Source: CAYYNP01 sp964472545 (GTDB lineage: Bacteria > Planctomycetota > Planctomycetia > Pirellulales > Thermoguttaceae). From it: 8,629 bases of DNA. The translations under genes and the position numbers were made by a program. Within the stretch, counting starts at the first letter, position 1. Every line of letters starts with the position of its first letter. The stretch lies in the NCBI GenBank assembly GCA_964472545.1, contig CAYYNP010000372.1, positions 1 through 8,629 on the forward strand. Direction: 5' to 3'. Below the pieces are notes generated by a model. It saw nothing but the letters and a program-made list of their open reading frames with translations. It did not search any database and had not been told where the DNA came from. Positions 1 through 6,009 of the stretch are shown one piece after another.

Positions 1-27
1 CCCCCAATCCCCAGCCCCGAGATCCCC
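1..27. repeat. C-tract leader in front of the first gene
   Basis: Four runs of four or five C separated by 2-5 other bases (C at 1-5, 9-12, 15-18 and 24-27) abut the start codon at 28. The opposite strand therefore has four G-runs with short loops, enough for a G-quadruplex. A closely similar array, sharing the CCCCAGCCCC core, occurs at 7841-7873 inside the GH20 reading frame. The window begins here, so the array may extend further upstream. No promoter can be seen in these 27 bases. Confidence 0.6.
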
Positions 28-1041
28 ATGAACGGACGCCAACGCATCCTCGCCGTCATCGACCACCGCCCGGCCGACAGCCTGCCGCTGATGCCGATCA
101 CGATGATGTTCGCCGCCGATCGGGCGGGCGTGTCGTACGGACAATACGCGGCCGACTATCGCACGCTGGTCGAGGCCCAGATCATCACGGCCGAGAAGTT
201 CGACTTCGACTACGTCTCCTGCATCTCCGACCCCGCCCGGGAAGCGGCCGACTGCGGGGCGACGATCCAATACTTCGACGACCAGCCGCCGGCGATCGAC
301 GAAACCCGGGCCGTGTTGGCGGAGAAATCCGACTTGGCGAAGCTGGAGATCCCTGACCCGCTCGGTGGCGGACGGATGCACGATCGGGTCCAAGCAGCGG
401 CGTTGTTCAAGGAACGGATCGGGCAGGAAAAGCTGATCGAGGGTTGGATCGAAGGCCCGTGTGCCGAGTCGTCCGATCTGCGGGGCATCAACACCCTGAT
501 GACCGACTTCTTCGACGACCCGGCCTTTGTGCGCGACCTTTTCGACTTCGTGCTCGAGATGGAACTTCGCTTCGCCAAGGCCCAGATCGAGGCCGGCTGC
601 GATATCCTGGGCATCGGCGACGCGGCCGCTTCGCTGGTCGGCCCGCAGATCTACGAAGAGTTCGTGCTGCCGTACGAGCGGAAGATGATCGACGGCGTCC
701 ACGCACTGGGTGCCGGCGTGCGGATGCACATCTGCGGCAACGCCACCCGTATCCTGCCGGGCATCGGCTCGCTGGGTTGCGAGATCGTCGACCTCGACTA
801 CATGGTCCCCGTCTCGCAAGCCCGGGCGGAGATGCCCCCGCAGCAAGTGCTCGCCGGCAACATCGACCCGGTCGAGGTGCTCCGCAACGGCACGCCCGAG
901 TCGGTCGCCGCGGCGATCGCCGAGTGTCACGCCCAAGCCGGCGGCGGCTACATCGTGGCCGCCGGTTGTGAGGTGCCGCGGGATACGCCGGAGGAGAATG
1001 TGGCGGCGCTGCGGGATTATGCCCGGTCGCAGAAGGCGTAG
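28..1041 (+). CDS. UroD/MtaA-superfamily protein (corrinoid methyltransferase-like)
   Basis: A 337-residue cytosolic TIM-barrel protein of the uroporphyrinogen decarboxylase superfamily, normal in length for the family. It shows the zinc-ligand pattern of the MtaA/MtbA/CmuA-type methyltransferase branch: His234-x-Cys236 in the segment MHICGNAT, and Cys314 in AAGCEVP near the C-terminus. In that branch a zinc-bound thiol receives a methyl group from a methyl-corrinoid protein. The Arg-rich N-terminal substrate motif of true HemE is absent, so haem synthesis is unlikely. The C-terminal LAGNIDPVEVL segment is also typical of the superfamily. There is no signal peptide. The ATG at 28 is the only good start; no strong Shine-Dalgarno precedes it, only GAG at 19-21 inside a C-rich leader. 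The methyl acceptor and donor are unknown: no corrinoid protein or activator lies in the window. The next gene starts 95 bp downstream on the same strand, with a large palindrome between. Confidence 0.88.
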   Translation: MNGRQRILAVIDHRPADSLPLMPITMMFAADRAGVSYGQYAADYRTLVEAQIITAEKFDFDYVSCISDPAREAADCGATIQYFDDQPPAIDETRAVLAEKSDLAKLEIPDPLGGGRMHDRVQAAALFKERIGQEKLIEGWIEGPCAESSDLRGINTLMTDFFDDPAFVRDLFDFVLEMELRFAKAQIEAGCDILGIGDAAASLVGPQIYEEFVLPYERKMIDGVHALGAGVRMHICGNATRILPGIGSLGCEIVDLDYMVPVSQARAEMPPQQVLAGNIDPVEVLRNGTPESVAAAIAECHAQAGGGYIVAAGCEVPRDTPEENVAALRDYARSQKA

Positions 1042-1050
1042 GTTCCTCAA

Positions 1051-1106
1051 AGTAGTCATCTCGCTCCGCGAGATGTCACGACGTCTCGCGGAGCGAGATG
1101 ACTACT
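1051..1106. repeat. Perfect 23-bp inverted repeat between two genes
   Basis: The left arm at 1051-1073 and the right arm at 1084-1106 are exact reverse complements over 23 bases, around a 10-base loop (1074-1083) that can itself pair partly. It starts 9 bases after the stop of the UroD-family gene. The arms contain CATCTCGCTCCGCGAGA, a palindromic sequence of the kind I associate with repeated intergenic elements in planctomycetes (from memory, not checked). In RNA it would form a very stable hairpin between two co-oriented genes. No T-tract follows, so it is not a classical intrinsic terminator; it could act as an mRNA-stability or attenuating element. Confidence 0.85.
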
Positions 1107-1124
1107 ATCAAGGCAGGCGACGCT

Positions 1125-1130
1125 CAGGAG
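1125..1130 (+). promoter_or_regulatory. Ribosome binding site that fixes the GH5-like start
   Basis: CAGGAG lies six bases before the ATG at 1137. This favours 1137 over the upstream in-frame ATG at 1098, which sits inside the right arm of the palindrome and would put a 13-residue tail ahead of the signal peptide. Confidence 0.7.
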
Positions 1131-1136
1131 CTGCGC

Positions 1137-2630
1137 ATGATCCACCAACGGCCCCCGGCCTCATATCGGATACACAAGCATCGCACTATTCCGGGCAAGT
1201 GGGGAGTGATCTTGTTGATGATTCTGGTCGCGTTGTCGAGCCCGGCGGCGGCTGCCGACGGCGCGAATTCCCGTCTGCCGAGAATCCGCATCGCCGCCGA
1301 TGGCCGAACTTTCGTCACCGAACACGGCAAGTCGTTCGTCCCCATGGGCGTGAACTACTATCGCCCCGGCACCGGTTGGGCACCGCAACTCTGGAAGCAA
1401 TTCGACGCCGAGGCCACACGGCGGGACTTTGCCCGCATGAAGGCCCAGGGAGTGAATTGCGTGCGGGTCTTCCTGACCTACGGTTCTTTCTTCATGGAGC
1501 CCGACGCGTTGTCGGCGGAAGGGTTGGCGAAGTTCGATCAGTTTCTGACGATGGCCGAAGCGGCCGGCATCTACGTTCATCCTACGGGGCCGGACCATTG
1601 GGAAGGCATACCGTCCTGGGCGTCGACCGATCGGATCGCCGATCCTCGCGTGCTTTCGGCCTTGGAGGCGTTCTGGCAGAAGTTCGCCGAGCGTTATCGA
1701 GGGCGGACCGTGATCTTCGCCTACGACCTGCTGAACGAACCGGCCGTTGCCTGGGGCACGCCGGCCATGCGGCTGCAGTGGAACGCGTGGCTGCGGGCGC
1801 AATACGGATCGGCCGAGAAGACAGCGGCCGCATGGGGTGTGGCTGCGACGTCCGTTCACTTCGGCCGGCAGCCGGTGCCGGAGCCCAAAGACGGCGCGGA
1901 CGATCGGCAGTTGCTCGACTATCAACACTTCCGCGAGCACGTCGCCGACCGCTGGACCCGACGCCAGGCCGCGTCCATCAAGTCGGTCGATCCCGAGGCG
2001 CTGGTCACCGTGGGGCTGATCCAGTGGAGCGTGCCGGCGCTGCTTCCCCGCGTGCAACACTACTCGGCGTTTCGGCCGCAACGCCAGGCGGAGTTTCTCG
2101 ATTTCCTGGAAGTCCATTTCTATCCCTTGGACTCGGGCTTCTACGCTTACGCCGACCGGCAGTCCGAGCAACGCAACTTGGCTTATCTCGAAAGCGTCGT
2201 CCGCGAGGTCGCCGCGGCCGGCAAGCCCGTGGTGGTGGCCGAGTTCGGATGGTACGGCGGCGGCAAGCTCACGATCAACGAGGGACGTCACCCCGCAGCC
2301 ACGGGCGAACAACAAGCGCGGTGGTGCAGCCGGGCAGTCGAAACGACCCGCGGATTGGCCACCGGCTGGCTAAACTGGGGCCTCTACGATTGCCCGGACG
2401 CCCGAGACGTGAGCCAACTGACCGGCTTGTTGACGGCGGACGGCAAGCCCAAACCCTGGGCCGAGGAATTCCGGCGGCTTTCGCAACGGCCGGCCGAGCA
2501 GATCGTCGCCCCACGCCAACTCGGCGTCCGCCCCATGCTCGATTGGGATCGCTGCATAAGAAACACCCAGGCGGGAAGCCAGTTTCGCCAGCAGTACTAC
2601 GAGGCGTTCATAGCTGACGACCAACGCTAG
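1137..2630 (+). CDS. Secreted GH5-like (clan A) glycoside hydrolase
   Basis: A 497-residue exported retaining glycoside hydrolase with a clan-A TIM barrel, related to GH5 endo-glucanases and mannanases. With the start at 1137 there is a basic N-region, a hydrophobic stretch at about residues 22-36 and a likely signal-peptidase site at SPAAAA-D (about 40/41). Visible active-site features are GVNYYRP near the first strand, NCVRVF, the acid/base motif YDLLNEP (Glu201), HFYPL (His327, Tyr329) and the nucleophile motif VVVAEFGW (Glu369). Both catalytic glutamates are present, so the enzyme should be active. The substrate cannot be told from the sequence; beta-mannan, beta-glucan or a glycoprotein-derived beta-glycoside are all possible. 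An insertion at about residues 205-260 between the acid/base strand and the next core strand may shape specificity. Residues past about 440 have no recognisable domain. It follows the UroD-family gene on the same strand and converges on the sialidase gene. Confidence 0.88.
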   Translation: MIHQRPPASYRIHKHRTIPGKWGVILLMILVALSSPAAAADGANSRLPRIRIAADGRTFVTEHGKSFVPMGVNYYRPGTGWAPQLWKQFDAEATRRDFARMKAQGVNCVRVFLTYGSFFMEPDALSAEGLAKFDQFLTMAEAAGIYVHPTGPDHWEGIPSWASTDRIADPRVLSALEAFWQKFAERYRGRTVIFAYDLLNEPAVAWGTPAMRLQWNAWLRAQYGSAEKTAAAWGVAATSVHFGRQPVPEPKDGADDRQLLDYQHFREHVADRWTRRQAASIKSVDPEALVTVGLIQWSVPALLPRVQHYSAFRPQRQAEFLDFLEVHFYPLDSGFYAYADRQSEQRNLAYLESVVREVAAAGKPVVVAEFGWYGGGKLTINEGRHPAATGEQQARWCSRAVETTRGLATGWLNWGLYDCPDARDVSQLTGLLTADGKPKPWAEEFRRLSQRPAEQIVAPRQLGVRPMLDWDRCIRNTQAGSQFRQQYYEAFIADDQR

Positions 2631-2654
2631 CACGTCGTACCAAGTGAGTTGAGG

Positions 2655-2751
2655 GGGTGGCTGGGGCAAAGCGTAGCGGTGCCCCAGTGATTCACAGGGC
2701 AATCCGAGCGCGGGCAACCTGGGGCACCGCTGCGCTTTGCCCCAGCCACCC
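2655..2751. repeat. 32-nt inverted repeat in the convergent gap
   Basis: The left arm at 2655-2686 and the right arm at 2720-2751 match as reverse complements at 31 of 32 bases; the one mismatch is a G-T wobble in RNA. A 33-base loop (2687-2719) separates them. The arms contain TGGGGCAAAGCG and CGCTTTGCCCCA. The element sits between the 3' ends of two convergent genes, where a two-way terminator or mRNA end-protecting hairpin would be useful, but no T-tract flanks it. It resembles a dispersed palindromic repeat rather than a gene-specific terminator. Confidence 0.85.
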
Positions 2752-2761
2752 GACGCAGAAA

Positions 2762-2782
2762 CACTGCTTCTGTGAAGCAGTG
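2762..2782. repeat. Small perfect hairpin repeat near the sialidase stop
   Basis: A 9-bp stem, CACTGCTTC at 2762-2770 and GAAGCAGTG at 2774-2782, closes a 3-base loop. It lies 10 bases beyond the sialidase stop codon, on that gene's downstream side. Position fits a transcript-end hairpin for the minus-strand gene. No run of U follows on that strand, so a Rho-independent terminator is unproven. Confidence 0.65.
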
Positions 2783-2792
2783 GCACACCGGA

Positions 2793-5700
2793 TTAGCGCG
2801 GGCTCTTCGTGGTCAACTCCGCCTTCGTCGGCAGCGTGCCCAAGTCACTCGCGTCGAGTCGCAAGTGCAGCGCCCGCTTCCAGCGATGGGGGACGAATAG
2901 GTGCAGAACGTCGCCGTCGGCGAAGGCGTCGAGATAGGAACACTGGTGGTCGTGCCAGGAACCCTGCGAGCCGGGGGCCAGCGCGTTGGCAAAGACGAAA
3001 CGCGGCTCGCTGAACGTGCGGCCGCCGTCGGATGAGAGCGATACCCAGATCTCGCTGCGGTCGGTGTGTTTGAAATGGCCGCCGGAGTGACGGTTGTGAT
3101 GGAAGGCGATCAGCGTGCGGCCGTCGGGATGATGAAAGAGCATCGGCGGAGCGTCGGGATGCACCAGCGACGTTGGCCGCGGCTGGGACCACGTACGGCC
3201 GTCGTCGTCAGAACGGATCTGCCAAAGGTGCCCTTCGCACGAACGCGCGAGGATCAGGGCCTTACCGCCGCCGAGGTCGATCGGGCGCGGCTCGTCCATC
3301 CGCTCGAACTGCTTCAAATACCACCCGCCGGGCCGGGGCTTCGGATGCACGGTCCACGTCCGCCCGCGATCCTCGCTCCGCAACACGTACGCCCGGGTGA
3401 CGACCGGTGTGGTCGGCGTGCGGATCCAGCGCCCCTCGTGCGAACCCAGCAACCACGTGCCGGCTTCGGTCTCGCACATCCGCATTACGGACATGCCGAG
3501 GAAGTCGGGATTGTTCGTCGGCCGGATAAGCGTCACCTCCGACCACGTATGCCCGTCGTCGTCGGAATAGCGGAAGCCGATCGGGCAGTTCTCGGCGCCC
3601 TCGCGCCGGCCCTCGATCGGCTGCGTGCCGAAGGCGTAGATCCGCCTCGTGCCGCGGGGGAGCAACGGGATGAACCCATGCTGGCTGTAATCGATATCGA
3701 ACGCCGGCTTCGGGCCGGTCCAGGTCTTTCCCTTGTCGGAAGAGCGATAGGCGATCATCGTGTTGACCTTCCCCTTCTTGCCGCCGTAGTGGGCCCCCTC
3801 GGGAAACACCAGCAGGTAGTCGCCGCCGGGGGTGATGGTCGCCCGGGTTTCGTACAGGTTTCGCGGCGACTCGTGTACGAGTTGGCCGTCGACCTGCGGT
3901 GCGGTGACCAGCCCGAGTTCGCGGCGGATCATCAGCGGCTTCGGCGGTGCGGCGGGATCGAACGTCACGCCGCCAACTTGGATCGACTTCGCCAACGGGT
4001 TCTTCGCGGCGGCGGCCAATTCGGATTTGGTCGGGAGTTTCGACAGATCGGATTCGTCGAACTGAAGCGTGAGCAATTGCCGGCCGTCCTGGCCGAGGAA
4101 CATGTGGATCTGCGAGCCGTCGGCAATCAGATCGACGTAGGAACAACTGTGGATGTGTCCGCCCGGCGAAGCGCCGGCGAACAAAAACCGCGGCTCGCCC
4201 CACGTGCGGCCGCCGTCGCGCGAGATCGAACACCAGAGTTCGTTTCGGGCGGCCTTGTCGAAGTGCGGCCGGGCGGGATCGTAGCGGTTGTGGATCAATG
4301 CAATCAGCGTCTTGCCGTCGCCGAGGTGGAAGATCATCGGCGGGGCGTCGGGATGGACCAACGTGGTGGGCCGCGGATCGCCGAACGTGCGGCCGTCGTC
4401 CAGGCTGCGGCTCTCCCAGATATGCCCTTCGGCCGTGCGGATGGCCAACAGCACGTTTCCGCTGCCCAAATTCACGAGCGTCCCTTCGTCCATCCGATCG
4501 AATTTTTCGAGAAACCAACCGCCGGGCCGCTTGCCCGGCAGGAGTTGCCAGGTACGGCCGCGGTCTTCGCTTCGCAGGACATATTGCCGGGTAACTACCG
4601 GCGCCTTCTTCGACGCCCCCCAGATGCCGTCGTGCGAGCCGATCAGCCAGGTGCCCGCGTCGGTTTCGCACATCCGCACGCACGACATGCCGGTGAACTT
4701 CGGATCATTCGTGGGGCGGATCAGCGTGACGGTGGACCAGGTGTGGCCGTCGTCGTCGCTGTAGCGAAACCCGATCGGGCAGTTTTCGTGCAGTCCCTTG
4801 CTGCGATCGCCGACCATGCCGGGGATCGGCTGCGTGCCGAAGGCGTAGATCCGCTGCGAGCCACGCGGCACCAGCGGCACGAACCCGTGATGCGATTGCG
4901 AGGCGTCGAAGGCCACGGCCGGGCCGGTCCAGGTCTTGCCTTTGTCGGCCGAGCGGTAGGCCAGCATCTTCTCGCCCTGATAGTAACGGCCGCGGCCTGC
5001 GGGAAAGAGCACCAGGTAGTCGCCCTTGGGTGTGATCGTCGCCCGAGGCACCCAAACCATGTTGCCGCTGCGGTGCAGCACCTTGCCGCGAAGCGGAGCG
5101 GCGGCGAGGATGCCGAGATCTCGATGCAAGACGAGGCCTTCCGGCGGCGCCGTCAGATCGATCTTCACGCCGCCGACGGTGACGGCGTTTGCGGCGGCCG
5201 GGGGCAGTGTTTGTTTGAAGTCGTGCTGTAACGTGCGGATCGCGGCGTCGGTCACCGGCACCATCTCACCGATGCAGGAGAAGTCGTAGAGCCGCATCGT
5301 CGCACGCCACGGGCGTAATCCAATTGCGCAAACCGGGGCCAGCCGGTACGACGCCTTGTGGATCAACTCGCCGTCGATACGAAACGAGATCGTCGTCCCC
5401 TCGCGGAGGATCTCGACGACGAACGGCTTCCCCGGCGGGATGACCTTCGCCGCGTCGCCCAGCAGCCGCGTCCGGCCGAACGCCGGGCCTTCGACGAAGA
5501 GCCGGTTGCCTTGCCCGTCGAAGCCAAAATGGTTGCCGCCGATCACCAACGAGGCGGCCGTGCCGTCGAGTTGCTCAAGGCTCAGCCGGGCGCGGATCGT
5601 GAAGTCGCCGCTTGCGATGGCCCTGCCGGCGATCAGGTAGTTGCCCGTGCCGCCGCACTGCAGCGCGTCTTCTCGCGGCGTCCACGCGGCGCCAATCGCA

Positions 5701-5858
5701 CGGACGAGGCGTGATTCGCCCCCTGCGACGAACGTGACGTCTTCCGCCCTGGCACGCGTTGTTGCGGTCCACGCCGCAGCCGCGAGCAGACATACGGCAC
5801 AGCGCAGCGATGCGATTCCGCGATGGCTTGTGTCTTCTGTGTCTTCGCGCGGGGGCAT
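2793..5858 (-). CDS. Secreted tandem sialidase-like (Asp-box) protein
   Basis: A 1021-residue exported protein, probably an exo-glycosidase releasing sialic or related acidic sugars. The start at 5858 is chosen because GGAGAG (5869-5864) precedes it by five bases; an in-frame ATG at 5945 lacks this. A signal peptide runs to about residue 38 (ARA-E). Residues ~40-215 form a ConA/LamG-like beta-sandwich. Two copies of one propeller domain follow, at ~226-625 and ~626-1021, each with five Asp boxes (S-x-D-x-G-x-T-W/F): residues 303, 367, 430, 485, 546 and 706, 765, 828, 883, 942. Over the 55 residues from NCPIGFRYS the copies share 45. Each ends with a DLxxLPTKxEL motif. Usual relatives, as I recall them, carry one such domain. 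Catalytic residues cannot be assigned safely, so one or both copies could be carbohydrate-binding only. It is convergent with the GH5-like gene and divergent from the hexosaminidase gene. Confidence 0.88.
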   Translation of the reverse strand: MPPREDTEDTSHRGIASLRCAVCLLAAAAWTATTRARAEDVTFVAGGESRLVRAIGAAWTPREDALQCGGTGNYLIAGRAIASGDFTIRARLSLEQLDGTAASLVIGGNHFGFDGQGNRLFVEGPAFGRTRLLGDAAKVIPPGKPFVVEILREGTTISFRIDGELIHKASYRLAPVCAIGLRPWRATMRLYDFSCIGEMVPVTDAAIRTLQHDFKQTLPPAAANAVTVGGVKIDLTAPPEGLVLHRDLGILAAAPLRGKVLHRSGNMVWVPRATITPKGDYLVLFPAGRGRYYQGEKMLAYRSADKGKTWTGPAVAFDASQSHHGFVPLVPRGSQRIYAFGTQPIPGMVGDRSKGLHENCPIGFRYSDDDGHTWSTVTLIRPTNDPKFTGMSCVRMCETDAGTWLIGSHDGIWGASKKAPVVTRQYVLRSEDRGRTWQLLPGKRPGGWFLEKFDRMDEGTLVNLGSGNVLLAIRTAEGHIWESRSLDDGRTFGDPRPTTLVHPDAPPMIFHLGDGKTLIALIHNRYDPARPHFDKAARNELWCSISRDGGRTWGEPRFLFAGASPGGHIHSCSYVDLIADGSQIHMFLGQDGRQLLTLQFDESDLSKLPTKSELAAAAKNPLAKSIQVGGVTFDPAAPPKPLMIRRELGLVTAPQVDGQLVHESPRNLYETRATITPGGDYLLVFPEGAHYGGKKGKVNTMIAYRSSDKGKTWTGPKPAFDIDYSQHGFIPLLPRGTRRIYAFGTQPIEGRREGAENCPIGFRYSDDDGHTWSEVTLIRPTNNPDFLGMSVMRMCETEAGTWLLGSHEGRWIRTPTTPVVTRAYVLRSEDRGRTWTVHPKPRPGGWYLKQFERMDEPRPIDLGGGKALILARSCEGHLWQIRSDDDGRTWSQPRPTSLVHPDAPPMLFHHPDGRTLIAFHHNRHSGGHFKHTDRSEIWVSLSSDGGRTFSEPRFVFANALAPGSQGSWHDHQCSYLDAFADGDVLHLFVPHRWKRALHLRLDASDLGTLPTKAELTTKSPR

Positions 5859-5863
5859 CGTAT

Positions 5864-5869
5864 CTCTCC
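5864..5869 (-). promoter_or_regulatory. Ribosome binding site for the sialidase gene
   Basis: Read on the minus strand this is GGAGAG, five bases before the ATG at 5858-5856. It decides against the longer in-frame start at 5945, whose extra 29 residues would come before the signal peptide and overlap the likely promoter region. Confidence 0.7.
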
Positions 5870-5913
5870 GGCGTGGGCGAATCGGCAATCCGAGGTGTCG
5901 ATACTCTTCGTCG

Positions 5914-5919
5914 ATTGTA
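5914..5919 (-). promoter_or_regulatory. Candidate -10 box for the sialidase gene
   Basis: TACAAT on the minus strand matches TATAAT at five of six positions and lies 55 bases before the start codon. The best upstream -35-like hexamer, TTGTGT at 5945-5940, has a 20-base spacer, longer than the usual 16-18, so only the -10 is offered. Confidence 0.35.
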
Positions 5920-5961
5920 GAGAGTCCCGATCGACTTGAACACAACCGCCTTCCGATCTGC

Positions 5962-5967
5962 TACAAT
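5962..5967 (+). promoter_or_regulatory. Candidate -10 box for the GH20 gene
   Basis: TACAAT at 5962-5967 matches the consensus at five of six positions, 42 bases before the ATG at 6010. TTGAAC at 5936-5941 could be a weak -35, but the spacer is 20 bases. It is followed by a good ribosome binding site, AAAGGTGA at 5996-6003, six bases before the start codon. Confidence 0.4.
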
Positions 5968-6009
5968 AGTCTGGCTTCCTCTGAACTCCGACAGGAAAGG
6001 TGATTCCAC

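Noticed and set aside
28..1041. Annotation as HemE (uroporphyrinogen decarboxylase of haem synthesis)
   Set aside because: The N-terminal Arg-rich substrate motif is missing and the His-x-Cys plus C-terminal Cys zinc pattern of methyltransferases is present.
1051..1106. Rho-independent terminator for the first gene
   Set aside because: The stem is strong but no T-tract follows on either strand, and the sequence looks like a dispersed repeat.
1098..1136. ATG at 1098 as the start of the GH5-like gene
   Set aside because: It is inside a perfect hairpin arm and would place extra residues ahead of the signal peptide; the ATG at 1137 has CAGGAG at the right spacing.
1161..2315. A 384-codon minus-strand frame opposite the GH5-like gene
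   Set aside because: No domain or start signal; the catalytic glutamate motifs on the + strand identify the true frame.
710..2617. A 635-codon + strand frame spanning the UroD-family and GH5-like genes
   Set aside because: It overlaps two well-supported genes and the palindrome between them, and its translation is Arg-rich low-complexity sequence with no motifs.
3066..5231. A 721-codon open frame on the + strand opposite the sialidase gene
   Set aside because: It is a GC-rich shadow: no recognisable domain, Arg/Ala/Gly/Pro-rich composition, no ribosome binding site, and the other strand has ten Asp boxes and a signal peptide.
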